Source: Acetivibrio thermocellus ATCC 27405 (GTDB taxonomy: Bacteria; Bacillota; Clostridia; Acetivibrionales; Acetivibrionaceae). From it: a DNA stretch of 64,000 nucleotides. Of this stretch, positions 16,145-26,628 are shown piece after piece. The translations under genes were made by a program, and so were the position numbers. The stretch is taken from assembly GCF_000015865.1 (NCBI RefSeq), contig NC_009012.1:558001-622000 (forward strand), given 5' to 3'. The notes below the pieces were generated by a model, which made no database searches, was not told the origin of the DNA, and saw nothing but the letters and a program-made list of their open reading frames with translations. The stretch's first letter is position 1; the number at the start of each line of letters is the position of its first letter.

Positions 16145-18253
16145 ATGGCTGACAAATTGATTATTGTTGAGTCTCCCGCAAAGGCACATACTATTGGGAA
16201 ATTCTTGGGAAAAGACTATAAGATAGTTGCTTCTGTCGGACATGTGAGAGACCTTCCCAAAAGTCAGATGGGGGTCGATATAGAGAATGATTTTACTCCC
16301 AAGTACATTACAATAAGAGGTAAGGGTGAAATAATTTCAAAACTTAAAAAAGAAGCAAAGAACGCAAGCACTATCTATCTTGCAACCGACCCTGACCGTG
16401 AGGGTGAGGCTATTTCGTGGCATTTGGCTACTTTGCTTAACATAGATAAAAATGAGAAATGCAGGATAACTTTTAATGAGATAACCAAAAATGCTGTTAA
16501 AAACGCCATAAAATCACCCAGGGAAATCAACATGGACCTGGTTGATGCCCAACAGGCAAGAAGGGTATTGGACAGGATTGTGGGATACAAGATAAGTCCC
16601 CTGCTTTGGAAAAAAGTTAAAAAAGGATTGAGTGCAGGAAGGGTTCAGTCGGTTGCGACAAGGCTTATCTGCGACAGGGAAGAAGAAATTGAAAAGTTTG
16701 TACCTGAGGAATACTGGACCATAACTGCAAAACTCTTAAAAGGTGGAGTAAAGGCTCCTTTTGAGGCCAAATTTTACGGTCTGGACAATAAAAAGACTGA
16801 ACTTAAAAGCGAGGAAGAAGTAAATAAAGTTCTGGATGAGATAAAAGACGCCGTGTTTGTGGTTCAGAAAGTGAAAAAAGGGGAGAAAAAGAAAAATCCT
16901 AACGCACCGTTTACCACCAGTACGATGCAGCAGGAAGCTTCCAGGAAACTGGGATTTTCCACAAAAAAGACAATGATGGTGGCACAGCAGCTCTATGAAG
17001 GAATTGAAGTAAAAGGTGTCGGGGCTGTGGGTCTTGTCACTTATATTCGTACCGATTCCACGAGAATTTCCGAGGAGGCGCAAAATCAAGCTGCAAAGTA
17101 TATTAAAGAAAAGTTTGGTGAAAGTTATCTTCCCAAAGAAAAAAATGTTTATAAAAACAAATCTGCCTCTCAGGATGCCCATGAGTGTATAAGACCGACA
17201 TCGGTTGAAATGGATCCTGAGTCTGTTAAGGATTCACTTACCAAGGAGCAGTACCGTCTGTATAAGCTTATATGGGATAGGTTCGTGGCCAGTCAGATGG
17301 CGCCGGCCGTATACGACACTATAAATGCGGATATTGAAGCCGGAAAATATCTTTTCAAGGCAAGCGGCTCCACTGTAAAGTTTCCTGGATTTACGGTCCT
17401 GTATCAGGAAGACAAGGACGATGAAACGGAAGAAGGAGAGGTCATTGTTCCGGAGCTTGCGGAAGGGGAAAGCTTAAAGCTTAAAAAGCTTGAACCCAGA
17501 CAACATTTCACCCAGCCGCCGCCAAGGTATACGGAAGCAAGCCTGGTTAAGGCTTTGGAAGAAAAAGGCATAGGAAGACCGAGTACTTACGCCCCCATCA
17601 TTACAACCATTTTGGCCCGGGGTTATGTGGTGAAGGAAGGCAAGACATTGGTTCCGACCGAGCTCGGGAAAATCGTTACGGATATTATGAAAAACTATTT
17701 TCAGGATATCGTGGATGTAGAGTTTACGGCTCAAATGGAGAAAACGCTTGATGAAGTGGAAGAGGGCGAAAAAAGATGGGTAGATGTCATGAGAAGCTTT
17801 TACTCCCAATTTGTTGATGTTCTGAAAAATGCGGAGGAAAAGATAGGCAATATTGAAGTTCCCGAGGAAGTAACCGATGAGATTTGTGAAAAGTGCGGAA
17901 GAAACATGGTAATTAAAGTTGGAAAGAAAGGAAGATTTTTGGCGTGTCCCGGTTTTCCGGAGTGCAGAAACGCCAAGCCTATTTTGGAGGATGCGGGTGT
18001 AACCTGTCCTAAATGCGGCGGTAAAGTGTACATTAAAAAGACGCGGAAAGGCAGGAAATATCTTGGTTGTGAGAATAACAACAGCGATCCCAAATGCGAT
18101 TTTATGACTTGGGATATGCCGTCAAAAGAAAACTGCCCGAAATGCGGAAGTTTTTTGCTTAAAAAGTATTCCGGCAGGAAGGTACAGCTAAAATGCAGCA
18201 ATGAAAACTGTGATTATGTAAAAACGGGGAAAGAAAAAAAGGAAGATGAATAA
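16145..18253 (+). CDS. topA: DNA topoisomerase I
   Basis: Type IA topoisomerase that relaxes negative supercoils. The 702 residues carry an N-terminal Toprim domain with IIVESPAKA (6-14) and TDPDREGEA (81-89). The active-site tyrosine is Tyr300 in VTYIRTDS. Three C-terminal zinc-ribbon units begin near residues 582, 620 and 660 (CEKCGR, CPKCGG, CPKCGS). TGGAGG precedes the ATG. trmFO follows at once. Confidence 0.98.
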   Translation: MADKLIIVESPAKAHTIGKFLGKDYKIVASVGHVRDLPKSQMGVDIENDFTPKYITIRGKGEIISKLKKEAKNASTIYLATDPDREGEAISWHLATLLNIDKNEKCRITFNEITKNAVKNAIKSPREINMDLVDAQQARRVLDRIVGYKISPLLWKKVKKGLSAGRVQSVATRLICDREEEIEKFVPEEYWTITAKLLKGGVKAPFEAKFYGLDNKKTELKSEEEVNKVLDEIKDAVFVVQKVKKGEKKKNPNAPFTTSTMQQEASRKLGFSTKKTMMVAQQLYEGIEVKGVGAVGLVTYIRTDSTRISEEAQNQAAKYIKEKFGESYLPKEKNVYKNKSASQDAHECIRPTSVEMDPESVKDSLTKEQYRLYKLIWDRFVASQMAPAVYDTINADIEAGKYLFKASGSTVKFPGFTVLYQEDKDDETEEGEVIVPELAEGESLKLKKLEPRQHFTQPPPRYTEASLVKALEEKGIGRPSTYAPIITTILARGYVVKEGKTLVPTELGKIVTDIMKNYFQDIVDVEFTAQMEKTLDEVEEGEKRWVDVMRSFYSQFVDVLKNAEEKIGNIEVPEEVTDEICEKCGRNMVIKVGKKGRFLACPGFPECRNAKPILEDAGVTCPKCGGKVYIKKTRKGRKYLGCENNNSDPKCDFMTWDMPSKENCPKCGSFLLKKYSGRKVQLKCSNENCDYVKTGKEKKEDE

Positions 18254-18254
18254 T

Positions 18255-19565
18255 ATGATCGATTATATAAATGTGATAGGCGCCGGACTTGCCGGCTGTG
18301 AGGCGGCATGGCAGATTGCCAAAAGAGGAATAAAAGTTAAGCTTTTTGAAATGAAACCGAAAAAATTTTCACCGGCACATCATATGGAAACTTTCGCAGA
18401 GCTTGTTTGCAGCAATTCCTTGCGTTCAAACCAGCTGGAAAATGCAGTCGGACTCTTAAAAGAGGAAATGAGACTTTTGAACTCCATAATTATGAAATGT
18501 GCCGATGCTGCCCAGGTTCCTGCCGGAGGAGCTCTGGCAGTGGACAGAACAAAGTTTTCTCAAATGGTGACGGAGCTTATAAAACAAAATGAAAATATAG
18601 AAGTGATAAATGAAGAGGTACGGGAGCTGCCGAAGGAAGGAATTACAATTGTTGCCACAGGGCCTCTTACATCCGGGGATCTGTCAAAACATTTGGCGGA
18701 TTTTGTAGGTGAAGGCTATCTTCATTTCTTCGATGCTGCGGCTCCTATTGTTACTTTCGAGTCAATAGACATGAACAAGGCATTTAAGGCCGCACGTTAT
18801 GGAAGGGGAACGGATGATTACATAAACTGTCCCATGAACAAAGAAGAGTACGAGATTTTCTGGAATGAACTGGTGAATGCAGAACTTGCGGAAGTAAAGG
18901 ACTTTGACCGCGAAGTGGTTTTTGAAGGGTGTATGCCTGTTGAAACCATGGCCAAAAGAGGAAAGGATACTCTAAGGTTCGGTCCTTTAAAACCGGTAGG
19001 TCTTGTTGACCCCAATACCGGAAAGGAACCTTATGCGGTTGTTCAGTTAAGACAGGACAACAGTGAGGGAACCATGTATAATATGGTAGGTTTTCAAACA
19101 AGGCTTAAGTGGCCGGAGCAAAAAAGAGTGTTTCGATTAATACCGGGACTTGAAAATGCTGAATTTGTAAGGTATGGTGTAATGCACAGAAATACTTTCA
19201 TAAATTCGCCGGTACTTTTGGATGCCACATACTGCCTTAAAAAATCTCCCAATATTTATTTTGCGGGGCAGATTACCGGAGTTGAAGGATATGTGGAATC
19301 AGCCTCTTCAGGCATGGTTGCGGGAATTAATGCTGCCATGGATTTTCTGGGAAAGGATAGGGTTGTATTTCCGAAAAGTACAGCCATCGGTGCTTTGAGT
19401 CATTATGTTTCCGACAGCAGTATAAAAAATTTTCAGCCCATGAATGTTAATTTTGGCATAATGGAGAGCTTTCCTCTCAAAATACGGGATAAAAGAAAAA
19501 GAAATTATGAGACGGCAATGCGGGCTCTTAAGATTTTAAAAGAGTATGTTTCAAAGTATTCGTAA
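18255..19565 (+). CDS. trmFO: Folate- and FAD-dependent tRNA (uracil-54) methyltransferase TrmFO
   Basis: Forms ribothymidine-54 in the T-loop of tRNA using methylenetetrahydrofolate and FADH2. The N-terminal dinucleotide fold is [14 protein letters not shown]. The family stretch CSNSLRSN follows, and a C-terminal FAD motif lies around [16 protein letters not shown]. The start chosen is ATG 18255 (436 residues), 9 nt after GGAAG; ATG 18246 lies directly on the binding site. One nucleotide separates it from the topA stop, so the two are translationally linked. Confidence 0.95.
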   Translation: MIDYINVIGAGLAGCEAAWQIAKRGIKVKLFEMKPKKFSPAHHMETFAELVCSNSLRSNQLENAVGLLKEEMRLLNSIIMKCADAAQVPAGGALAVDRTKFSQMVTELIKQNENIEVINEEVRELPKEGITIVATGPLTSGDLSKHLADFVGEGYLHFFDAAAPIVTFESIDMNKAFKAARYGRGTDDYINCPMNKEEYEIFWNELVNAELAEVKDFDREVVFEGCMPVETMAKRGKDTLRFGPLKPVGLVDPNTGKEPYAVVQLRQDNSEGTMYNMVGFQTRLKWPEQKRVFRLIPGLENAEFVRYGVMHRNTFINSPVLLDATYCLKKSPNIYFAGQITGVEGYVESASSGMVAGINAAMDFLGKDRVVFPKSTAIGALSHYVSDSSIKNFQPMNVNFGIMESFPLKIRDKRKRNYETAMRALKILKEYVSKYS

Positions 19566-20004
19566 ATAAATAAACAAGGCTTTTTGAATATAAATTTTTT
19601 AATTATAGAATGATTGTTGTTTTATTTTTGTTTAAATTATGAAAAAATATAAAATTATTATCATAATTTTGTGCAAAAACAGTTGTATTTTTTCACAAGT
19701 TGTGATAATATCATTTATAAGTAATGGTATTTTATGTATTAGCCAGATTTCATGCAGTTCTTTTTTGATTTTTTTCACTTGTCTTTAAAAAGTCGGGAGT
19801 ATTATTTGTACTTTTTGGTTTAATTTTTCCATAAAAGACTGAGAAAAGTAAATAGAGGTATATTCCTGTGTGAGTGTCAAGGTTAATAATACCATTGCAA
19901 CTCAAAAAAATAATGCAGGAAAATATGTTTATTTGTCGAAATATATTGAGAAGCATTACATTCTTAATTGATGGCAAAGTCAAAATACACAGGAGGTGTA
20001 TCCA
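19566..20004 (+). other. Regulatory region upstream of the fla/che operon
   Basis: 439 nt without a credible gene, very A/T-rich. It holds a sigma-A promoter candidate with an internal palindrome (19683-19711), leaving a leader of about 285 nt before flgB. A 6-bp hairpin presents the flgB ribosome-binding site in its loop (19985-20001, ATACAC/GTGTAT). No c-di-GMP riboswitch core and no sigma-D promoter (TAAA-N15-GCCGATAT) could be recognised. In Bacillus the genes xerC, hslV, hslU and codY lie at this place; none is here. Confidence 0.55.
19683..19711 (+). promoter_or_regulatory. Candidate sigma-A promoter of the fla/che operon with internal palindrome
   Basis: TTGTAT (19683-19688), a 17-nt spacer and TAATAT (19706-19711). 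The spacer contains the perfect palindrome TCACAAGTTGTGA (19693-19705), placed where a repressor would block polymerase. Which regulator might bind is unknown. Prediction only. Confidence 0.5.
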
Positions 20005-20409
20005 ATGCTGGGCAGAATTCTTGCAGGAACCGATGTGCTTGAAAAATCGTTGGATGCAGCATTGCTACGGAATGAAGCTATTTCACAGAACATAGCGAAT
20101 GTCGACACTACGGGTTATAAAAGAAAGACGGTTGCTTTCGAGGAATATTTGAATGATGCAAGAGCAAAAATTAAAGGTATAAGGACGAGGCCTGAACACA
20201 TCCCGGTGGGTGCCAGAGACGTGATGGACATTGATATAAAGGTTTCTGAGGATAGAAGTTCACTTTCAATGAGACTTGATGAAAATAATGTCGATATTGA
20301 AGAAGAAATGGCCCAGATGGCTAAAAACACCATCAAATATTATCTGCTTACGCAGAAAATCAGCGGTGACTTCAATAAAATCAAGTCCGTTATTAAAGAA
20401 GGGAGATAA
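20005..20409 (+). CDS. flgB: Flagellar basal-body rod protein FlgB
   Basis: Proximal rod subunit, 134 residues, exported by the flagellar type III system. The N-terminal rod signature ALLRNEAISQNIANVDTTGYK is followed by a disordered middle and a C-terminal helix. The start is ATG 20005, 8 nt after AGGAGG (19991-19996); the in-frame GTG at 19996 overlaps the binding site. First gene of the fla/che operon. Confidence 0.95.
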   Translation: MLGRILAGTDVLEKSLDAALLRNEAISQNIANVDTTGYKRKTVAFEEYLNDARAKIKGIRTRPEHIPVGARDVMDIDIKVSEDRSSLSMRLDENNVDIEEEMAQMAKNTIKYYLLTQKISGDFNKIKSVIKEGR

Positions 20410-20415
20410 TAAATC

Positions 20416-20859
20416 ATGGGATACTTCACTTCTCTTGATATAAGCGCATCTGCTCTTACAGCCCAAAGGTTGAGAATGGATACAATTTCACAGAATATTG
20501 CGAATGCAAATACCACAAGAACTGAAAACGGACAGCCCTATAGAAGAAAAACGGTGCTGTTTGAAGAAAAATCTTCAACCGGTTCATTTTCCGAATATCT
20601 AGAAAACAGCATCAGAGGAAAAACTGCGGGAGCGGGAGTCAGAGTAACGGGAATAGTGGAAGACAGATCTCCTTTTAAAAGAGTGTATGATCCCGGACAT
20701 CCGGATGCGGACGAGGAAGGATATGTTTTAATGCCAAATGTTGACGTAATTACGGAAATGGTGAATATGATTTCGGCAACGAGGGCGTATGAGGCAAATA
20801 TAACAGCTATAAACACTACAAAAGGTTTGGCAATGAAGGCGCTGGAGATCGGAAGGTAA
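20416..20859 (+). CDS. flgC: Flagellar basal-body rod protein FlgC
   Basis: Proximal rod protein, 147 residues, with the N-terminal rod motif ISASALTAQRLRMDTISQNIANANT. The C-terminal helix (NVDVITEMVNMISATRAYEANITAI) is typical of rod and hook proteins. It starts 6 nt after the flgB stop, with GGGAG upstream. Confidence 0.96.
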   Translation: MGYFTSLDISASALTAQRLRMDTISQNIANANTTRTENGQPYRRKTVLFEEKSSTGSFSEYLENSIRGKTAGAGVRVTGIVEDRSPFKRVYDPGHPDADEEGYVLMPNVDVITEMVNMISATRAYEANITAINTTKGLAMKALEIGR

Positions 20860-20917
20860 TCCGACGGTCTGTCTTTAAATATGAAAAATTCAATGACGTT
20901 GTTCAAGGAGGATATTT

Positions 20918-21232
20918 ATGGCTGTAAACGGTATTAATTTAGTAACTCCTTCGGTATCAGGAATTGATTTTACGGTAGGGAATACGATAAGTAATAAAAA
21001 TGAAAATGTTGTTCAGTCTTTCAGTGATTATTTGAAAAACGCCATAAAACAGGTGGATGAGCTTGAAAAACAGTCAAAGGCTGTTGCGGAGGATTTTGCG
21101 GCAGGCAAAACCGACAATATCCATGAGGTTATGATTGCCGCCCAAAAGGCAGATATAGCTATTCAATTTACATTGCAAATCAGGAACAAAATTTTGGATG
21201 CTTATAATGAAATAATGAGAATGCAGATCTAA
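20918..21232 (+). CDS. fliE: Flagellar hook-basal body protein FliE
   Basis: Small 104-residue junction protein between the MS ring and the rod. The family block is the C-terminal half (GKTDNIHEVMIAAQKADIAIQ followed by RNKILDAYNEIMRMQI). AAGGAGG precedes the ATG. Position flgBC-fliE-fliF is standard. Confidence 0.95.
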   Translation: MAVNGINLVTPSVSGIDFTVGNTISNKNENVVQSFSDYLKNAIKQVDELEKQSKAVAEDFAAGKTDNIHEVMIAAQKADIAIQFTLQIRNKILDAYNEIMRMQI

Positions 21233-21317
21233 TTGGTTGCATGTTTTACATATCACTTCTTTACTGGGTGCATAGATCTCACGAAAGATGATAACCGTTG
21301 ACTAAGGTGGTGGATTC

Positions 21318-22871
21318 ATGCCTGAGGTACTATCAAAAATGCAGCAGCAGGTCACAGATTTCTGGAAAAACCTGGACAAGTCCCAAAAAACGAGGATTCT
21401 TGTGACTTCCGGTATTTTGGTAGTTGTACTTACAATAGCCATAGTAATGCTTACAAGGACTACATATGTTCCTTTGATTACAGTTCAGGATCCTGATAGC
21501 ATTTCTGCTATTGAGGAGGCTCTGAAGGAAAGAAACATAAAATATAAGCACGGCGAGGGAAGGCGTATTCTTGTCGACTCAAAGGACAAGAATGAGGCTG
21601 AATTTGCTCTTGCATCCGCAGGATTGACTGAGCCGGGAATGACATTTGAGGATGCATGGAGCCTTCTTAAAGTAAGTTCTTCTGAGAGTGACAAAAAGCA
21701 GTTGTGGCAGAATTTCAAGAAAAACAGTCTTATTGCGAAACTTAAAATGTTTGACAATGTAAAAGACGCCGACATTGAGCTTACAATACCGGAAGATACC
21801 ATGTTTTTCACCGATTCAAAGAGTGAAGCCAAAGCAGCTGTCAGAATAACTCCCAAGGGAGAATTAACTCCCGAGCAGGTTGAAGGAATAGTTATGGTAG
21901 TTGCCTCGTCTATAGAAGGACTGGATCCTAAAAACGTAACGGTTGTAGACAATAACTTTAATATATTGAATCAAGATTTGTCAGACGGCATGAATATACC
22001 CTCGAGCCATTACAAGCTTAAACTTCGTATAAAGGAAGAGCTTGAAAAGAATATAAAAAACCTGTATTCCGGTCGTTCGGACAGCTATGACTTTATAAGT
22101 GTTGCCGTAAATCCGGTTTTGGATCTGGACAAAGTTACAAAGAACAGAAAAGAAATTGAAAAGCCTACCGGATTGGATGAGGCTGTAGTCAGTGAGGAAA
22201 GAAAAACCGAAGAGCTGATAAACGGAAATCAAGGCGGCGCTCCGGGAATGGATGCAAATCCGGGAACCGGGGATGTTCCGACTTATCCTATAGATGCAGG
22301 ACAAAACTCTTCTTATGAAAGCAAATCGGAGATAATAAACAGAATATTTACCGAGACATTGACAGCGGAAGAAAAAGCCATAGGGACAATGAATTTTCAA
22401 GAATCCTCAATGACGGTTGCCCTGTGGTATGGGAATAGAGTGCCTGATGACAGCAAACTGACAGATGAATTTATAGAAGAGTTTAAACAGGGGTTGAGCA
22501 ATGCTACAGGAATTCCTGTTGGAAAAATAACTGTTAACAAGCAGAAATTGGCACCTCAGGAGGAAGAGATAGTGCCAATGTCCGAAAGGATAAAACAATT
22601 TATAGATGATTATGGTTTCTTTGCACTGTTGATTATATTGATAATTGCGTTAATGCTTTCAGTAATGCCGAGGAAGAAAAAATCACCGCAGCTGGCGCCT
22701 GAACTTGCAACGGCGGGAGGTCCTAATGTTGATGAAGCTGAAGAAGAATTGCCTCCTATAAACTTTGAAGAACACTCTGAAATCAAGAAACAGATTGAAA
22801 ACTTTGTAAAACAAAAGCCGGAGTCAGTTGCGCAGCTTCTTAGAAATTGGTTGTCCGAAGACTGGGATTAA
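21318..22871 (+). CDS. fliF: Flagellar MS-ring protein FliF
   Basis: Forms the membrane MS ring on which the export gate and rotor assemble. It has 517 residues with two membrane segments (about 26-44 and 433-452) around a large periplasmic-type domain. The cytoplasmic C-terminal tail (about 480-517) binds FliG. The middle holds a Gly/Pro-rich loop (about 305-335). AAGGTGG lies upstream. fliG follows. Confidence 0.97.
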   Translation: MPEVLSKMQQQVTDFWKNLDKSQKTRILVTSGILVVVLTIAIVMLTRTTYVPLITVQDPDSISAIEEALKERNIKYKHGEGRRILVDSKDKNEAEFALASAGLTEPGMTFEDAWSLLKVSSSESDKKQLWQNFKKNSLIAKLKMFDNVKDADIELTIPEDTMFFTDSKSEAKAAVRITPKGELTPEQVEGIVMVVASSIEGLDPKNVTVVDNNFNILNQDLSDGMNIPSSHYKLKLRIKEELEKNIKNLYSGRSDSYDFISVAVNPVLDLDKVTKNRKEIEKPTGLDEAVVSEERKTEELINGNQGGAPGMDANPGTGDVPTYPIDAGQNSSYESKSEIINRIFTETLTAEEKAIGTMNFQESSMTVALWYGNRVPDDSKLTDEFIEEFKQGLSNATGIPVGKITVNKQKLAPQEEEIVPMSERIKQFIDDYGFFALLIILIIALMLSVMPRKKKSPQLAPELATAGGPNVDEAEEELPPINFEEHSEIKKQIENFVKQKPESVAQLLRNWLSEDWD

Positions 22872-22922
22872 TTGATTTTGGCAGTTTATTACAAAAGAAC
22901 AACAGGTGTAGGGGGTATTATT

Positions 22923-23945
22923 GTGGCTCGAGGTGGCTCCACAAAATCAGAACTGTCCGGAAAAGAAAAAGCAGCAATGTTGTTAATTGCTCTTGGGCCT
23001 GAAAGATCGGCAGAAATCTTCAAGCACTTGAAGGAAGATGAAATTGAGCAGTTGACTCTTGAAATTGCAAATATCAGAACCGTAAGTCCTGAGGACAAGG
23101 AAAGAGTTTTGGAAGAATTTTATCAGATATGTCTTGCACAGAACTACATTGCCGAGGGTGGAATAAATTATGCAAAAGAGATACTCGAGAAAGCTTTGGG
23201 TACTCAAAAGGCACTGGATGTTTTAAACAAGCTGACAGTGTCGCTGCAAGTCAGACCGTTTGACTTTGTAAGGAAGGCAGATCCGTCGCAGCTTATAAAC
23301 TTTATTCAAAACGAGCATCCTCAGACGATAGCGTTGATTCTGTCGTATTTGAAGCCTCAGCAGGCTTCAATTGTCCTGTCTGCACTTCCCCAGGACAAAC
23401 AGGCTGATGTTGCAAGAAGAATAGCAACGATGGACCGAACATCTCCCGAAGTAATAAAAGAGGTTGAAAGAGTGCTGGAGAAAAAGCTTTCCGCGATTGT
23501 TACCGAAGACTTTACCGCTGCCGGTGGTGTGCAGGCGATAGTTGATATTTTGAATAACGTTGACAGAGGAACCGAAAAATACATTATGGAAACTTTGGAA
23601 GTTGAAGATACCGATCTGGCAGAAGAGATAAAGAAAAGAATGTTTGTATTCGAAGATATACTTACTCTGGACAATCGCTCCATTCAAAGATTCCTGCGTG
23701 AAGTTGACAACAATCAGCTGGCCATTGCCCTTAAAGGAACCAATGACGAAGTTAAGAACAAGATTTTTGCCAATATGTCCAAACGTATGGCTGAAATGGT
23801 CAAAGAGGACATGGAATTCATGGGTCCTGTAAGGCTTAAGGATGTTGAAGAGGCTCAGCAGAAGATTGTAAATGTCATAAGAAAACTTGAAGACGCCGGA
23901 GAGATAGTAATCTCAAGAGGTGGGGGAGATGATATAGTTGTATAG
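22923..23945 (+). CDS. fliG: Flagellar motor switch protein FliG
   Basis: Rotor protein linking FliF to the C-ring and contacting the stator. The 340 residues show the N-terminal GKEKAAMLLIALG, the central EHPQTIALILSYL with the neighbouring armadillo repeats, and a C-terminal charged torque helix region (LKGTNDEVKNKIFANMSKRM). The start chosen is GTG 22923, 7 nt after GGGGG. The longer frame from 22872 adds 17 residues with no family match. Confidence 0.96.
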   Translation: MARGGSTKSELSGKEKAAMLLIALGPERSAEIFKHLKEDEIEQLTLEIANIRTVSPEDKERVLEEFYQICLAQNYIAEGGINYAKEILEKALGTQKALDVLNKLTVSLQVRPFDFVRKADPSQLINFIQNEHPQTIALILSYLKPQQASIVLSALPQDKQADVARRIATMDRTSPEVIKEVERVLEKKLSAIVTEDFTAAGGVQAIVDILNNVDRGTEKYIMETLEVEDTDLAEEIKKRMFVFEDILTLDNRSIQRFLREVDNNQLAIALKGTNDEVKNKIFANMSKRMAEMVKEDMEFMGPVRLKDVEEAQQKIVNVIRKLEDAGEIVISRGGGDDIVV

Positions 23946-24729
23946 CAACAAAGTTTTTAAAAGCAGTCAGATTAATATCGGAATTCCCGTTCAGATCAAA
24001 GTTCCTATTACTCCAGCTAATTATCAGAATGTTAAAAAAGTTAAAGAGCCTGAAATTGACTTTGATTCCTGTATAAATGAAAAGTCCGAGCTCCTCAGTA
24101 AAAAAGTTGAAAATGAAAAGGATGTTTTGGAGAAAGCCCGAAAGCAGGCAGATGAAATAATCAGGCAAGCCGAGCTTGAGGCGGCTAAAATATTGGAGGA
24201 AGCCAAGGAAAAGGGACTTTTGTTGATGGCGGAAATAGAGGAAGACAGCAGGCAAAAGGGATTTGAAAAGGGATATGAAGAAGCCAAAAGCCAGTATGAG
24301 GATTTGATTCAGGAGGCTGAGCTAATCAGGGAAAATGCATTAAAGGAATACCAGGAGACACTTCAAAGTATTGAAAAAGATGCGTTAAATATTATTTTAG
24401 ATATTTCCAGAAAAGTTATCGGCACAGAAATCAGCATGAACAAAGAAAAACTTCTGGAAATGATTGCACAGGCTTTTGAACGGTGTTCAAACAGGGAAAA
24501 CATAACGCTGAAAGTTTCTTCGGCGGATTATGATTTTATAATTGAAAACAAAGACAGAATTCTTTCAATGGTGGAAGGTATAGGGCAACTTGAAATCGTA
24601 AAGGATCAAGCTTTAAAGCTTGGTGCACTGATTCTTGAAACACCCTATGGAAGTGTGGATGCAGGAATGGATACAAAACTTAAAAAGATTGAAGAGGCAT
24701 TTTTCAAGGTATTGGCAAGTCGAAAATAA
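23938..24729 (+). CDS. fliH: Flagellar export ATPase regulator FliH
   Basis: Binds the export ATPase FliI and delivers it to the export gate. The 263 residues comprise a long charged coiled coil (about 45-150, rich in Glu/Lys/Ala heptads) and a C-terminal FliI-binding domain. The start is TTG 23938, overlapping the fliG stop by 8 nt, with GGTGGGGGAG upstream. Family assignment rests on the coiled coil, the C-terminal domain and the fixed place before fliI. Confidence 0.92.
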   Translation: MYSNKVFKSSQINIGIPVQIKVPITPANYQNVKKVKEPEIDFDSCINEKSELLSKKVENEKDVLEKARKQADEIIRQAELEAAKILEEAKEKGLLLMAEIEEDSRQKGFEKGYEEAKSQYEDLIQEAELIRENALKEYQETLQSIEKDALNIILDISRKVIGTEISMNKEKLLEMIAQAFERCSNRENITLKVSSADYDFIIENKDRILSMVEGIGQLEIVKDQALKLGALILETPYGSVDAGMDTKLKKIEEAFFKVLASRK

Positions 24730-24773
24730 TTTCACATTTCTAATAAATAAAGAATCCGGGATGGGAAAGCTTT

Positions 24774-26087
24774 ATGGCGACCATTGATTTTTCAAAATAT
24801 TATGATGTCTTGGATAACAGGGACTTTATCGAGTATACCGGAAAGGTTTCCAAAGTTGTGGGACTTACAATCGAATCCAACGGTCCCGAGGTTAACATTG
24901 GTGAAATCTGCAAGATAAACGCCTTAAGGGAAAACAAGGTTATATCTGCGGAAGCAGTGGGGTTTCGGGACAATAAAGTGTTACTTATGCCTTTAGGTGA
25001 CATGAACGGAATAGGTCCCGGAAGCAAAGTGGTGGCAACCAGGGATTATCTGTCCGTTGGTGTCGGCAATGCACTTATAGGAAGAGTAATTGACGGAATG
25101 GGAAGGCCCATTGACGGCAAAGGTGAGATTGTTACCGAGACTACATATCCCGTTGAAAATAAACCTCCGCATCCTTTAAAAAGGAACAGAATCAAGGAAC
25201 CATTGCCTTTGGGAGTGAAGACTATAGACGGTCTTTTGACTGTGGGCAAGGGACAAAGAGTAGGTATTTTTGCGGGAAGCGGCGTGGGAAAGAGTACTTT
25301 AATCGGAATGATTGCCCGAAATACAAAGGCTGATGTCAACGTAATCGCCCTTATTGGTGAAAGAGGTAGGGAAGTAAGAGAATTTATTGAAAAAGACCTG
25401 AAAGAGGAAGGATTGAAAAGATCTGTTGTGGTGGTTGCAACTTCCGACCAGCCTGCACTTATCAGACTTAAAGGCGCGCTTATGGCAACGGCCATAGCAG
25501 AGTATTTCAGAGATCAGGGAAAAGACGTACTTTTGCTTATGGATTCTCTTACGAGGTTTGCCATGGCCCAGAGGGAAATTGGGCTGTCAATTGGCGAACC
25601 ACCGGTTTCAAGAGGTTACACCCCTTCAGTGTTTTCGATAATGCCAAAGCTGCTGGAACGGGCCGGAAATTCTCAATCAGGGTCGATTACCGGACTGTAT
25701 ACGGTGTTGGTTGACGGTGACGACCTGACTGAACCCGTGACCGATACTGCCAGGGGAATTCTTGACGGACATATTGTTTTGTCCAGAAACCTGGCAAATA
25801 AAAACCAGTACCCTGCCATTGACGTTCTGGCGAGTGTGAGCAGGGTTATGCCGGATATAGTGGACGATGAACATCAAAAGATTGCAAACGATATCAAAAA
25901 GACCATGGCGATATACAGAGAAGCTGAGGATTTGATTAATGTCGGTGCTTATGCAAAAGGAAGCAATGAAAAAATTGACTATGCCATTGAGGTAATTGAC
26001 AAGATACAAGAATTTATTAAACAGGGTGTCCATGAACGATACTCTTATGAAGAGACTATAAATCTGATGAAAAATGTTTTGATTTGA
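24774..26087 (+). CDS. fliI: Flagellum-specific ATP synthase FliI
   Basis: ATPase of the flagellar type III export apparatus, related to F1-beta. The 437 residues carry Walker A GSGVGKST at 168-175, Walker B (DVLLLMDSLTRFA) and the catalytic GERGREVREF motif. Length is normal for the family. The ATG lies 44 nt after fliH, with GGGA upstream. Confidence 0.97.
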   Translation: MATIDFSKYYDVLDNRDFIEYTGKVSKVVGLTIESNGPEVNIGEICKINALRENKVISAEAVGFRDNKVLLMPLGDMNGIGPGSKVVATRDYLSVGVGNALIGRVIDGMGRPIDGKGEIVTETTYPVENKPPHPLKRNRIKEPLPLGVKTIDGLLTVGKGQRVGIFAGSGVGKSTLIGMIARNTKADVNVIALIGERGREVREFIEKDLKEEGLKRSVVVVATSDQPALIRLKGALMATAIAEYFRDQGKDVLLLMDSLTRFAMAQREIGLSIGEPPVSRGYTPSVFSIMPKLLERAGNSQSGSITGLYTVLVDGDDLTEPVTDTARGILDGHIVLSRNLANKNQYPAIDVLASVSRVMPDIVDDEHQKIANDIKKTMAIYREAEDLINVGAYAKGSNEKIDYAIEVIDKIQEFIKQGVHERYSYEETINLMKNVLI

Positions 26088-26117
26088 CAGTGTGGGTAAG
26101 CAGGGCAGGTGATAATT

Positions 26118-26567
26118 GTGGGAAAATTTGTTTTTAGAATGCAGTCTCTGCTGAACCTGAAAATTCAAATGGAAAACAGCCTTAAAAATGAACTGGGAAA
26201 AGCGGTCCGGGAATTGGAAAGGCAAAAGGATATATTAAACAGGCTCAATAGAGAAATGAATGAATGTATCGAAAACATAAACGGTAAATTTGGTGAAGGA
26301 ATATCGGTGGGAGAGCTTCGCAAATACAATACCTACATATCTTATCTTAGTGACAGGGTAAAGCTTCAAAAAGAAAATATTAAGAAAGCGCAATTAGTTG
26401 TCGATAAATATAGAGATAAGCTGATTAAAGCCATGCAGGAGCGAAAAGTGCTTGAAAAGCTAAGGGAAAAAAAGTATGAAGAGTATGTAAGAGAGCAGCT
26501 TAAGGAAGAACAAAAGCTCAACGACGAAATTGTAAGCTTTAACATAAGCAATTCGGAAGAAGAGTAA
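26118..26567 (+). CDS. fliJ: Flagellar export chaperone FliJ
   Basis: A 149-residue, almost wholly coiled-coil protein of the export apparatus, the gamma-like stalk of FliI. The N-terminus KFVFRMQSLLNLK is the family mark. The start chosen is GTG 26118; an upstream in-frame GTG at 26109 overlaps the probable ribosome-binding site (GCAGGTGA). Confidence 0.88.
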   Translation: MGKFVFRMQSLLNLKIQMENSLKNELGKAVRELERQKDILNRLNREMNECIENINGKFGEGISVGELRKYNTYISYLSDRVKLQKENIKKAQLVVDKYRDKLIKAMQERKVLEKLREKKYEEYVREQLKEEQKLNDEIVSFNISNSEEE

Positions 26568-26628
26568 AACTTCCAAAAAATATATTTTAAATAATAAATA
26601 CAATAAATAATGCTGTTGGGAGAGAGAC

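Noticed and set aside
19718-20004. Possible c-di-GMP riboswitch in the flgB leader
   Set aside because: Some Clostridia have one here, and the stretch ACCATTGCAACTC looked similar, but the conserved core (GCAAAC and ACGCAAAGCC) and paired elements are absent.
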